This document shows positions 1 through 10,984 of a DNA stretch of 64,000 nucleotides, in pieces (position 1 is the first letter of the stretch; every line of letters begins with the position of its first letter). The notes beneath the pieces are model-generated. The model was not told where the DNA came from. It did no database searches and was given only the letters and a program-made list of their open reading frames with translations. Source of the stretch: Kingdonia uniflora (taxonomy: Eukaryota > Streptophyta > Magnoliopsida > Ranunculales > Circaeasteraceae). The position numbers were made by a program, and so were the translations under genes. The stretch lies in contig JACGCM010001793.1 in the NCBI GenBank assembly GCA_014058105.1, positions 1,550,001 through 1,614,000 of the forward strand, given 5' to 3'.

Positions 1-627
1 TGTGCCTTCAGTTGCGATGGAGCGATTGGAAGGGCCTACCTTCGACCTAGTCCAAAATTAAACTACCTCAATATCAGACACATACATTTCTTACAGGACA
101 TAAACAGTTAGCATTGACACCTAGACCACGAACAGATAAAGAACATGGATCAAGCACAATAGAAGAACATGAACAAGTCAAAAACGCATGTCTCCTATGA
201 GCTCAGCAGTTACACAGTCAACCACCACTTATCTCATTATTCAAAGAACGTTCTTTAGCACGATATCGAGCCACAGGTAAGGTCTATATTAAGAAAAAAG
301 GTTCCAGAAGAGACGGGGACCAAGAAAAACCTAATTTTCTAGACTCTAACACAGGAATTTCTAGATTTTGAATACCACAAAACTTTTTACTTACAAGATC
401 AAGTATTTTTAGATTGAGAGATCACTTATAATAAGATATCAGCCTCAAGCAATAAAAGTTACTGTTATTAAAACCCTTAACTCGAGGTCGTGGTTTTTTA
501 CCTATTCAAAGGCTTTCTACGCTAAATCACCTGGGTTATTTCTTGTTTTACATTAGTTTTTGTCAGAAGTACATTGGTGTAAGGGCTAATTCCAAGCCAT
601 TTTGAGCTGCAGAATTTGGCCATTACA
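1..627 (+). mobile_element. Element A: 3' end of a Tat-type gypsy element (polypurine tract and 3' LTR)
   Basis: Bases 27-627 match the two LTRs of element B (21522-22132 and 37245-37856) along their whole length, from the TGKAAGG-type start to the CCATTACA end. The purine-rich tract just before it (about 14-26, GCGATGGAGCGAT) matches the tract before B's 3' LTR. This LTR is therefore the 3' LTR of a plus-strand element whose body lies left of the window. A weak TATA-like stretch (TCTATATTAAG) sits near 283, where B's 3' LTR has a clear CTATATAAAG. The LTR has drifted considerably from both B copies. Confidence 0.85.
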
Positions 628-2119
628 CCTCCCTTTTGTGATACTTTAAAGAGCGTTGCAAGGAGGACCCAAGGGTTGTAAAGCATATTGACCACGAATG
701 AAAAGGTGTCACCTAGCTTCTATGTAACATAAAAACACTGTTGGCAGGTTATTAATTTCCATCCTTAATATATTAACTTCTTAAATCAATAAACCTTAAA
801 TCAAGTCCCATCTTCAAATTGATTCCTTCTCATGAAAATATTTTTTCAAATTATTAACGTCGTTTCATTTAATTCGTCTGAATGTATCACTACATAATGA
901 TAAATGTGTGCTTGACATATATTTAGTTCTGACAAATTTTATCAAGAAATTCTCAACGATACACAACAACATTAAAAATCGGAGTCTATAGGTTAACATT
1001 ATGTGTTCTTCCTACATAACCTAATATACTTATTAAATTTTCCAAAATCAAACTATTAATTTTTGTAATATATTTTTAAGCTTAATGCCTATGTTTTTTA
1101 ATAAAATTTTTTAGTGGATCTTTCTAGTTTACATGCTATGAAGGTAACCTCAGGGTCCCCAAAGCATTTTCCTACTTTAAATTAATTTATTAACTTCCAT
1201 TTTGAGCTCAAGTTATATGAAGAAACAAAAATAGTGAAACAATACAAACTAACATCTCAACTAGCTAGGTTGACACCCTAGTACGCATAAGATTAGTACT
1301 CTATGTCTGGTATGCCCAAATGTTATTGTTCAGTCATGAGGCTTATCATTTCTAACCTCTATAATAAATATGTTACAGAACATGGTAATGCTTTGTTACC
1401 CTTCAGGGTTGTGTGGCCTTCAGGCTTTGGTACTTCTTCAGAGGCTTGTGGTTACCTTCGGGCTTGGGATTCCCTTTGTGGATTGGTAACTTTGTGGTTA
1501 CGAATCCCTATAACTGGCTTACCTTCCAAAAAAAAACAAAAAAATAAACATGGTAATGATGCTAACTTCACAATATCTGCCTATACAAAGAAACATGTAT
1601 TTTAAGAATGCCATGCTAAATTCATTTAACCTTTAATATACAATAAATTTATCCTTCAAAATTTTGGGTAATACAGCTGGTTCTCAAAGGAATCACGATA
1701 AATCTTGGGTGTGTTTTCTGTGATTCTTTGAGAAGATATAGCAATCTTGGTTAAAAAAATTAATTACTATCGATCAGGCTAGTGCTACTGAGTACTTGGC
1801 TCAGTGATGGTGTCACCAAGAGAGATGTCATGACTCGCAAGTACAAACCCCATGGGGTAAAAATTATGAGGATGACGTCCGGCAGTGTTGCAGCCTTAGG
1901 GAATTTTATCTCTTTGGAACATCTTTACAATCAGGCTTTACATTTGGTCATAATTTTTTGTCAGGGATTTGCTTAACCATCAGTAAAACTCCAAAATAGG
2001 CTAGCCTTCACAAAAGAATAATAAAATGAACTAGACATTGGTGAGCTCGGTCCTGTGTGTTTTATGAAGTTACTTTGAAATTTGATACAATTTTCTTTTG
2101 CTAGATTATTGAGTTGGAC
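628..2119. other. Unassigned AT-rich sequence between element A and element D
   Basis: This is the sequence into which D inserted; it resumes at 41825. I recognise no coding region. The short ORFs at 1303-1605 and 1782-1976 have no family-like motifs. About 1400-1500 carries a few loose repeats of a CTTCRGGCTT-like word, and 1685-1729 has an imperfect inverted repeat (GGAATCAC / GTGATTCT). It could be an older degraded repeat or true intergenic DNA. Confidence 0.4.
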
Positions 2120-2124
2120 GATTC

Positions 2125-2600
2125 TGTAGTATCATATTTCCCAGATTCGATAAAGAGAAGCTAATAGAACTTAGTCGAAGACATTCTATCATTTAAGAAG
2201 ATGTCTCATCTACAACCACAGTTCTCAATCCACCAAAGTAGCCGTTATATGCTTAGTCAAAAAGAGCCGTTGGGAGATCTGCGAAGTTCTCCCACTACCT
2301 ACCAAAACAAGAAACTATTTAACTTTTTGTAAACTGCTTATATCTACTATAAATATCGGCAGAGAATGTATTATTCTGAATTAGTAACTCTACTATTCAT
2401 TCATTCTTACTTTCTTACTCAATAGCAATTATAATAACTAGCAACTAATTAGATTTTTCATCAAAACCCTCCACGAGGTCGTAGTTTTTCTCAGACTTTA
2501 CTAAGTTTTCACATAAAATCTTATGTGTTTAAGTTTATTATTGCATAATCCTTACTAAAGTATTGGCAGAGATTATCCACCCGGAAAACACGCCATTACA
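2125..2600 (+). repeat. Element D 5' LTR
   Basis: This 476-bp repeat starts TGTAGTATC and ends CGCCATTACA. It aligns throughout with 41346-41819 and, inverted, with 4766-5250. A TATA box (TATAAATA, 2348-2355) sits mid-LTR where a promoter is expected. The 5-bp duplication GATTC precedes it. Confidence 0.9.
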
Positions 2601-2602
2601 AT

Positions 2603-2620
2603 TAGCACCGTCTGTGAGAA
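2603..2620 (+). promoter_or_regulatory. Element D primer-binding-like site
   Basis: Two bases after the LTR, TAGCACCGTCTGTGAGAA matches B's site TGGTACCGTCTGTGGGAA (22135-22152) with a few transitions. A TGG...CCGTCTGTGGGAA motif at this place is typical of plant Tat-type gypsy elements. I did not establish which tRNA it pairs with. Confidence 0.65.
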
Positions 2621-2752
2621 TACCTCACTTTTTCTTTACCACCTATAATCTAAGACAATCTAATGACAAACATGAATCTTTAAAGTTCCTCCAGTACACT
2701 GAGGGACCACGAGATCAACCCAATATCAGAAACACTCAACCTACACAGTATT

Positions 2753-4303
2753 GTGATCAAACTTCAAAAAAAATTAGAGTCTGACAGAGTCCTAAGGCTC
2801 AAAGATCAGCGAATCCACGCCCAAGCTCTTCAAGTTGAAAGAGACGAAAGGAGAAAGGCCTTGGACCAACAGAGTCGGACACATCAAAAAGAAATTAAGT
2901 ATTTATGGAGACATCAAGACCGACTCACTGGCCATCAAATGTCACCTCCCCAAGCCCGGGGTAAACATCGTACCAGGGTGACCCAGAGATAAAACCGGCC
3001 CAGAAAGGTACAAGTTTAAAGTTCTCGATCCAGATCGAGGAATCCAGATAGAGCTTCTAGACATTTTGGACTCACATCCACAGTATCGACAACTCTACGA
3101 AGTCAGCGCATACGCCACCAATCTCCACCACCATCGATAAGATGACCAATGAGAGATAGGCAGGGACCTGAAGGACAAGGTGACTTTGATCCTCAAGTTG
3201 TCACTACCCTAAATACTCTATAGCTATTTATTACCTTGGATGACTTAATCCATAAGATCGAAGCCATAAACTCTGACATTCCAGGCTGAAGGTCTATTCT
3301 CGATAGGATTGAGATGAACCCAATCTCTCCTCATCTCGAAGCCATTCCCATCCGAGAAACTTTCTACATGCCAAAATTTTATAAATATGCAGGCCTCACT
3401 GACCTCTTACCTACGTCTGACACTTTAATACAGCAGTTGGATTGTACTCCAAACGCAATCACATGCTATACAGATTATTTAATAGGAGCCTTAAAGAAGA
3501 ACCTCTCAGATGGTTCTATACTATTCCTAAAGGCTCTATCATTACATTCAGCAGTTATAGCGCCTCTTCGAGTCAAACTATGCTCATGCTAAGAAATAAG
3601 AGATCACAGTAGATTCTTTATTCTTTTTTGAACAAGGTGCGAAAGAGACCTTGGCTATTTTTTATAAGCATTTCCTTCAAGAAATACGAAAGATTAGGAA
3701 TTCAGACCTTAAAATTGTTGCTCCAGCATTCACTGCCGTACTTCACATCGACTTCTAAGTTCAAGAAGAACTTACCTTGTACAAGCCCAAGACAGTAACA
3801 GAAATAATCGATGTTGTTACTAACTACATCGAATTGGAACGGTCTTAAAAGGATAAGATGAAAAAGCTCCTTAGTCATCCACTCTAATGAAGCATTTTTG
3901 TTACCACCTCCAAAGTCAACTAATAATTAGACTCCTAAGCAACTTGGAAGGAACACCAACAACGTCAGGAAAAGAGAGAGAAAGCCAGACAGACCCGTCC
4001 CAGTCTTGCCTTCTATGACAACCACACTCTTTGTTATCTTACCAATGATAAAGAGAGACAAATTGTATCGAGAGGCACAAGCTATTCCTGATATACCCAA
4101 CAAACCCTTGTGCCAGTATCACAACGTGCATAATCACGAGGCTGACAACTATTATTCTGTAATATAGATTTTTAATTGAATCCTACTAGCTGGAAGACTT
4201 CACAACTATGTAGTCGATGTTTAAAAGTTCCTTGAGGAAGAGACCAAAAGAATAGAAGTTGAACAAGAACAAGGACAAGCCCAAGCTCGCCATCTTTACA
4301 TGA
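2753..4303 (+). pseudogene. Element D gag-like polyprotein (broken)
   Basis: Role: capsid/nucleocapsid precursor that packages element RNA. A charged, probably coiled N-terminal part (2753-2992) is followed by a stretch at 3230-3720 that aligns with E's gag (15464-15883): shared NPISPHLE, the FYMPK word and the plant-gag pattern WF-T-IP-GSI. A degenerate zinc-knuckle-like CQYHNV..H stretch is near 4110-4150, matching E at 15030-15060. Several frameshifts and stops split it (for example around 3430-3480 and 3600). No single ORF survives. Protease follows directly. Confidence 0.7.
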
Positions 4304-4765
4304 TTGAAATTAAGAAAGGAAAGAAAAGAAAGTAAAATGATAGAGTCACATCATGCTGCAAGATGGCATTGTCAGACAAATCAACGAAGCTTCTCTCCAA
4401 CTCTAGCAAGGCTAAACATCTATACCATATTTCTTTCGAAGACTATGACACCAGCCATGTCAAGTACCCTCATGATGACCCTCTGGTCATTATGATCAAA
4501 GTAGGTCAAAAGTACATATATATAATTCTAGTTAATACAGGAGGCACAACAGACATTCTGTTTAATAGAGCAATTGACGTTCTAGGCCTCAAAAATTTAG
4601 TAAAAGCTTCAACGGCTACCATCACAGGTTTCAACAGTTCTAAAGAATCTGCCACAGAAAAAATCACCTTGCCAATTCAAGCGGGATTGAAAGCCACTTT
4701 CGTCAAATTCGTTGTCATAGACGCTGAGTTAAAATATTTAGGAATCTTTGGACGATGTTGGTTAC
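4304..4765 (+). pseudogene. Element D aspartic protease, cut by insertion of E
   Basis: Role: processing of the gag-pol polyprotein. The ORF from 4363 carries LVNTGGTTDILF at about 4530-4565, the place of the retroviral-type active site D-T-G-S. The catalytic Asp is Asn and the Ser is Gly, so it would be inactive. It aligns with E's protease (14380-14700) up to the GR/GCxWL stretch, where E's LTR begins (4766) and replaces the reading frame. The homologous sequence resumes at about 15967, with roughly 85 bp of D missing. Confidence 0.8.
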
Positions 4766-5250
4766 TGCAATGGCATGTTTTCCAGAAGGATAATATTTTC
4801 CAATACTTTTTGTAAGGAAGGTGCAATAATAACCTAAACAAGCAAGATTTTATGTTAAAAACACAGTAAAGGCTGAGAAAAACCATGACCTCGAGGTGGG
4901 TTTTGATGTAAAATCCAATATGCTGCTAGTTATTATAATTTTTGGAGTGACTGTAGGGTAAGAAAGTAAGAATAGTAGGGATGCGGGTCTGAATAATCTA
5001 TTATTTGCCTATATTTATAGTAGATGCAGGCAGTTTATAAAAAAAAATAGTCTCCTATTTCGGGAGGAGTGGGTAAACTTTACGGATCTCTTACGGCTCT
5101 TTCTTTACTAGGCACAACGGGTACTTTTAGTAGGTCGAGGACTTATGGTAACATCTCGACTGTTGTCTGTCTTCGACTATGCAATGCTGACTATCTTTGA
5201 CTATGTTATGCTAGCTTATCCTTGCTGAATCGGGGAAATATGCTACTACA
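4766..5250 (-). repeat. Element E 3' LTR (inverted copy of the D LTR)
   Basis: On the minus strand it starts TGTAGTAGCATATTTCCC (5250 downward) and ends CATTGCA (4766), aligning with the D LTRs. The purine tract before it is GTCGAGAATGGGGCGAT (5267-5251), as before D's own 3' LTR. It lost its partner LTR when the 5' end was deleted. The adjoining D bases are GTTAC (4761-4765); the other copy of the duplication is gone. Confidence 0.88.
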
Positions 5251-5435
5251 ATCGCCCCATTCTCGACAGAAGTACTTGTAGTTTTCTTAAGAAGAAGTTA
5301 GAATTCGAAATGGTTGCTGATGTCTTTGAAAGGCTTCCTGTTGTCATTTCTGAGGTTAAAGTGAAGTGAACCTGGTCATGTCTTTCCCGATGAGTAATTA
5401 ATATGGGACATTGGACCTGGCAAATTCAAGTGGGG

Positions 5436-6075
5436 TATAAATAGATGGTGTTAAGAAGGGTTTTGTGGTGGTGGATTGTAAAGATACCACCCAAAGTGTA
5501 ACATATCGAGTTACCTGGGGATGAAGACTGTGACCATAATGACCAAGCTGAGGTAAAGTTCTGTCCCAAACTGGTTCTTTGTTATCCTGCAATTGATGTC
5601 ATCATGGTATAGAGGGTGGGGAGAGGTAGAGTCAGTGGGTGTATTCACACAGGGTATTTATTTGGGTTGGGTTCAGTTATCATAGTTGGAGGTATGGAAG
5701 CTGACCATAATGTTGGGGAAGGGGGTACTGTTTATAAGGAAGATGAGGATGTGAAGACTGGTTGGGTGTCCAGGGATCATTTCGAACAAAGGAGGCTTCT
5801 TGCAATTTTCTATTATCAGTCATTTGTAGAGGCAGCTCTGTTTAGAGTTTCCCAGACCTGAGGTTCATTGAGCTTCTTACGATATCATTGCCCCTATTGC
5901 CTGAGATAATGTCATATTCGAGTAAAAAGAAGTCAAATGTCAGATCCTGGTGAATAGATGCGCAGAGCAACTAGTCCTTGAGGTCGAATGTAAAGAGAGA
6001 AGCGTAATTGGATGTAATGTAATCGAAGGAGTGAGTTGTCGAATATAATATATAACAGTTAGTTCAATGAATAAA
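5436..6075 (+). pseudogene. Element E antisense unit U1 (TATA box to AATAAA)
   Basis: TATAAATAG at 5436-5444 and AATAAA at 6070-6075 bound a stretch that aligns with D 41177-40572 on D's minus strand. The two copies share the TATA box, an ATG-started short frame (MK..., ending MTKL or MTRL) and the end region around the AATAAA signal. Stops interrupt any long frame in both. I do not recognise a protein family. It may be a short gene, a non-coding transcript, or the remains of a coding exon. Confidence 0.5.
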
Positions 6076-6326
6076 CTTTGTTGTTTCAACTTCCTTTATT
6101 TTTTTTTTAGTATATTTTTGTTTTGTTAATACGCAAGTGATCGACCAATTGTGATATCGAAGTAAAATGTATTGAATGTGTATAGCTGGATGGTTTAAAC
6201 ATTTTAAAGTATAGTTGATTGAGTGGGGCTAAGAACGAATTTTGAGGTTGATTAATTTGACTGTTGAAAATGTAAAATTCTAAGAAGAAATAAATATTTG
6301 TTATGTTGACTTGGACTTTGTAGGAC

Positions 6327-6334
6327 TATAAGTA
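6327..6334 (+). promoter_or_regulatory. Degenerate TATA-like box of element E unit U2
   Basis: TATAAGTA lies about 40 bp before the U2 ATG at 6375. In D the same place holds TATATAAATA (40283-40274, minus strand). The single changed base weakens it. Confidence 0.45.
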
Positions 6335-6374
6335 TCCCCTGGATATTTTAAATTAAAAGTTGTGTGTTGAAGAA

Positions 6375-6660
6375 ATGGTGAAGACTAGATCTCAAGTTCG
6401 GAATGAGGTTCTTACCCGTATTAAGGTTAAATATTGGGAATTATACAATCCATATTTTAGTAATCAGAATGCTAACATTCACTTGGAAGATCCTGTTGAG
6501 CCAGATTATGAAGAAATGAGCGAGGCAGAGGTGAAGGATGTTGAAGGGGATTTTTAGTTTTGCTCTCAACTGTAATTCTAGAGTCTACCTAAATGTGTGA
6601 GTTACATGTATACTCGTGTGAAGATGTTGATTCGGAAAGAAGATGTTGTTGTAGTTATGA
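6375..6660 (+). pseudogene. Element E antisense unit U2, homologue of D's 97-aa ORF (frameshifted)
   Basis: From MVKTRSQV the frame aligns residue by residue with D's ORF (39950-40243): similar MV..R.QV start, the KY-EL---YFS core, the PVEP...EEMS acidic stretch and the EVKxVxxE end. A frameshift and TAG near 6555 truncate it, and the rest (NCNSRV..., then LIRKEDVVVV) continues in another frame to about 6650. The protein is small, basic at the start and acidic in the middle. I recognise no known domain. Confidence 0.6.
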
Positions 6661-7212
6661 GTTTATGAATTTGAATTTGTAGAAAATGTAATGGTCGAAT
6701 TTTGTTTGAAGATGAAATGATAACAGAATTCGATGTCAGAATGCAGTTGTCGATGTTTTATTATGTTAAATTATTATCTAATATACTTTGGACTTAGTAA
6801 AATTGTGGAATGTAGTAATGTGTTGGTCGTTGTATTTGTAATGTCAAATGAATGTTTGAAAATTGATCGGATTGATGAAGATTTGCCGTAGATATAGAGA
6901 TTTGCAAATAAGGTAAAAATGTACGGAGGTAGTGAGAGGATTAAACATGGCACGGTGTGGTCCTGTAGGTAAAATTTTGAATTAAAAGGAAGATGATGTA
7001 CAACATCATTGTGACAAGATATGTTGTGCTTTGTTGAGAATGAATATGTCAGAGGAAATTCTTCGAGATATGGAAGGATTGGAGCAATAATGTAGGGTTT
7101 TATTGGTGTTGAGAAGGAAAAAAGTCAAAGACTTCAAGAAAATTTAGTTTAAGGCGCTATGCCCGATTACTCGAACGGTCGCGAAGTGGTGCGATGAACA
7201 GTCGCATGGGGT

Positions 7213-7222
7213 CTATAAATAG
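7213..7222 (+). promoter_or_regulatory. TATA box of element E antisense gene U3
   Basis: CTATAAATAG, followed by GCTC, lies in a block that aligns with D at 39404-39413 (minus strand). The block includes the upstream words TCGAACGGTCGCGAAG and GATGAACAGTC. Both copies are followed at the same distance by a 5' exon and a GTTAGT splice donor (here 7398). Confidence 0.7.
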
Positions 7223-7397
7223 CTCAGAGGTGGGAGACTATTCACATTTTAGAGACTCTAAAAAAAATTCCCAATTACGAATTCTTTATTCTCGTCATTG
7301 GAATTGTTGTCAACAATTGGGAAGGTGGAGATCAGTATTTTGATTGAGAGAGCAAAGCAGGCGAAACAAAGGGATACTGTAGCAGCGCAAATACAAT

Positions 7398-8104
7398 GTT
7401 AGTAACTATATTGATTGTGTATGTTTCTTGATTGTTTGTTTGTAAGTATTGGTAGTTGTAGGTATGTTTAGTGTATTGGTAAAAGGAATTTATTTAAGGT
7501 TAGATGGATTGGGAGTTATTTGGGATTCTACTATGTTCAATCAAAGGAAATATCATCGTAATTATTTATAAAGGTATTTAGGTAAGAGAGATGTGTTAAA
7601 TAGGTGGTAAGGAGTGGAGAGAGGAATTGATTGGTGTTGCAGCGAGTACGGCGCGACTGTAGGGAATTTACTTGGATTTCAGGCGAGATTGTCGAAAATA
7701 TATGTTTGTTAGTTTTGATTTGGCCGGATTTTACGCCGGAGAAGGTGATATCCCATAATTTTTATTTGAAGTGTAGTGGTTTTGGCAGGAAATAGGCAAA
7801 GTTTACGTTGAGAACTTTTGAGATTCCTAAATATCAACATAAATGACAATTAGTAAAGTAATCGATGTTTTATGACTTAATGAAGAAATACTTAAATTGT
7901 ATCAAGAACTGACTGCAGTAAGTGTAACTGACAGTAATGATAGTAACGGATAGTAATGATAGTAGCAAATAGTAATGATAGTAATGTGAGAATGATATGT
8001 TGGAGGTTAAACTCGACAACTATGCGAATATAAACACATAAACATATATATGTATCAGATATAATAGATACTAATTGTTGTAAAAAATGGAATTTGATAT
8101 TTAG
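7398..8104 (+). other. Conserved 5' intron of element E gene U3
   Basis: Donor GTTAGT at 7398 and acceptor ATTTAG ending at 8104 give a 707-bp intron. D has the same donor and acceptor at 39242 and 38509 (734 bp), and in both the exon resumes GTTC, then ATGGCTGAACC. It holds no coding sequence. A short run of GTAATGATAGTA-like repeats lies at 7920-7990. Confidence 0.65.
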
Positions 8105-8114
8105 GTTCTTAAAA

Positions 8115-10378
8115 ATGGCTGAACCAACTCAAATCGATGGTAAAGATATATACGAGAACCTTCAAGATGTAGAGCCCCTGATGATCGATGTAGCTACCTG
8201 TGTACAATAGTTGGGAGGTAGATATAGGGTAAGGTCAAGTAGCGCAGGCTTAGCTGGTGTGAACCAGTTTAAGGTGGCACCTAGGATTGTCGAATTGTCA
8301 GATAAGGAGGCTACCAAGATAGATGTGGATCATGAGCTGCAGGCTAGTGATTGAGAAGGTAAAGGGGGTGAGGAAGACGATGTGGAGGAGGAAGAAGAAA
8401 TTTGTTATGGAGAGGGTCCGGAGACGAAGGAAATACTGAGTTTCAAGAAGAAGTACGGTATTCTTTGAGATATTAGGTTAGAGGAGTACCAATATGATAT
8501 GATTGACCAGGAAGTACCCTTGGGATGGATTATCGTTTATCAAGAACAAATTAAGAAGGGGTTGAAGCTTCCCCTTCAAGCTGACCAGAAGAAGTTGATG
8601 AATTCTTTGATGTAGCGCCTAATCAGTTCAATCCAAATGTATACGGCCTGTTTTGGGTATGTGGGGCAATAAATGGTCAACTTAAATCAAGGGGGGAAGA
8701 GTTGATCATTGTTGATGATTTATGTGTGTATTGTACACTTAAGATGAACCCAAAGAAAATAGGCTATCGCAACTTGGCAAGTCTTTTGAAGAGACCATTG
8801 TTCTATGACATGGTGTCAATAGGAGGGTAATACATCGACAAATGTTTACTCATGTCTGGGAACTACGAGTTCGACAATAAAGACCCTGGGGAGCCCTTAA
8901 AGAGAAATATTTTTCACTTAGGTTTGTGGCTAGGTAACTTAAATATCGATGTTTAAAGTGTGGAATGTGATGTAAATTGTTTATAACTGTATTTTGTTTA
9001 TGTGCAGCTTTGAAGGAGGTCGATAGGAACTCGGAAGTACATGAAGAATTGTACAAGGTTAGGAAGGTTTTCTTTGGTAGGATTGATAATCTTTTCATCG
9101 ACCAACATCGTGTGAGTACCCTTTTTCAAGAGGTCGGGTTAAAGAGGTCGAGGGCAAAAGCTTCAGAAGTCCATTTTATTGACGGTAAGATGTCAGCAAA
9201 GAACAAGAGGGCCACAGAGTCCAGTTTCCATTAGAAAATCATTCTTTGGCTGGATATGCGACTGACTCTCAGACTACGAAGAAAGACTCGATGTTTGCTA
9301 AAACAATAGGAAAGAGTAAGAAGAAAAGAGTAGCGAGCCAAGTTGATGTTCATCTACTTTATCTGAAGAGAAATTCTTGATGGTCAATAATGGAAGAGGG
9401 GGTGAAGATTGATAAGCTAGTTACTTTACCGAATGGGCATCCTCCACGGGGTGCGACAAGTGCACTCTCGAAGAAGAAGGGGAGTGGAGAGTCGTCAAAG
9501 AACAAAGTCATCGAGGAATCTCATATTGAAGTCCAGAGGATGATGGATTCGTATATGTCAGGGATGAATGTATTGCAGGCTGAAGTTGATGATTGTTTAG
9601 TTGGGGCTGAGAGCTTGATGACATTTCTCAGTGAGGGCCACCGCAACATGTCGAAGGTGAGAAATTTTTCTGCTTTGCTTTGATTAAAGGAACTGGTATG
9701 TCATTCGAATACTCAATTTATGAATGTAATGCAGATCAAGAAGTTGTTGACGGAGGCGAAAGATCGCATTATTGGTAGTAGTGACCTTATAAATCAAGTG
9801 TTGGCATATAAAAACATCGAGAAAGATTTGATGAGGGAGAAAGAAGCTCTGATCGAAGATAAGGAGCTGAATGCAAAGTTGATTACCTACAAGCTTGAAG
9901 TACGAAAGGCGATGGACACTGTTCTTCGTAAAGCAAAGAAAATGTGGGAGAAGGAAAAAGAAAAGGCTTCGGTGTTGCTTAGAACAAATTTTGAGAAGGA
10001 TGTAAGATAACAGATTGTCGATACGCGAAAGGCGATGGAGCTGGAACATGGTAAGGTTCTCGACAAGGTTAAGGCTGAGTTGATAGCAGAGAAGCTAGAT
10101 ATTTGTAAGAAGGTGAGGGCTCACTATGTATGGTAGTACGAGTTGTTGGAGGTGAGGAAGGATCATTATAAGGGGTTGGCCAAGTCTGGTGGTATTGTCT
10201 TCGAGGATTCAAAGACGATGATGTTCCGGAGACTCCAAAAGTTCCTAGTGGGACTGATGTCGTCGATGATTGTGTGATGATGGAAGCTGATGGGATGCAT
10301 TATGTGGAATTAATGGAAGTGTTTCCTCCTGAAGGGTTACCGAATGTTGATGACGTCGTGTCTCCTTTTATAGTTTAA
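8115..10378 (+). pseudogene. Element E antisense gene U3: PF04195-like domain plus coiled-coil protein, spliced
   Basis: It runs opposite to E's gag-pol. The start ATGGCTGAACC is shared with D (38498, minus). Exon 2 encodes an acidic stretch (about 8370-8410, runs of Glu/Asp), then a domain with the pattern KKGLKLPL---...FDVAP-QFNPN-Y--F and DDLCVYC, like the plant 'putative gypsy type transposon' family PF04195. Intron 2 is 8922-9007 and intron 3 is 9657-9734; both have D counterparts. The last exon (9735-10378) is rich in Lys/Glu and predicted coiled coil, ending SPFIV-stop. Frameshifts near 8200 and 8610 and some stops break it. Function unknown; domain assignment is by pattern recognition. 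Confidence 0.72.
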
Positions 10379-10984
10379 GATAATTTGTGTAAACATTATT
10401 TGTTTTGAAGGAGAGATGTGAAAGTGGTCAATAGGACCTGAATAATTTCTATTATGCGATGTTTTGAAAGATAAATTTTTGTTTTCGAAGAAAGTTTTTT
10501 GAAAATTTGTGATGCATATATGTTGTAAATGTGATTGTAACTCATAGCAGATAAGTAAGGAACACCTATGGGCATGATAAGTAAATGATGGCCATAAAAT
10601 GGCAAGTAATGTGAACGATTACCATATGTGTATCAGCAGTGGGATATCTGGATTTAGATTCGAAAAGAGAAAACAAGTTATATTTTGTTTGATAATTATG
10701 GAATGCGAAGTAGAGTATCCTGTGATTGGATAATGTTCCCATAAAATGGCTGATAGTCTGGATACATACTTATTAAGTATGGAATGAGACTAAGCAAAGA
10801 CAGTAAAGATGTTTGATTGTTGGATGCATACTTATCAAGTATGGATCGAGATCATGTGAAGATAGTAAAGATGATTATTGTCTGGTGCATACTTATCAAG
10901 TATGGATCGAGAACAAGTAAAGATACAAAAAATGTAAGTGACAGTAAAGATTGTTTTATTTGAATCGATGATAATTGCTACAGT
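10379..10984. other. Spacer between the convergent U3 and integrase genes of element E
   Basis: Non-coding and AT-rich. It contains the three-unit palindromic repeat at 10760-10935. Both the sense pol gene (minus strand) and U3 (plus strand) end against it, so it should hold 3' untranslated sequence for both. Confidence 0.6.
10760..10935. repeat. Three 62-bp tandem units, each with a CATACTT-ATC-AAGTATG hairpin
   Basis: Hairpin cores lie near 10763-10779, 10826-10842 and 10887-10903. Each has 7-bp arms around a 3-base loop (the first has one changed base), followed by GG-ATGAGAC or GGATCGAGA and AGTAAAGAT-like words. The spacing is 62 bp. D has one stronger copy of the same hairpin at 19420-19444 in the same place. 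Confidence 0.75.

Noticed and set aside
1685..1729. Imperfect inverted repeat as a miniature transposon
   Set aside because: Arms are short, there is no target duplication, and only one copy exists in the window.
8850..9098. 82-residue minus-strand ORF
   Set aside because: Shadow of the U3 exon and intron of element E on the other strand.
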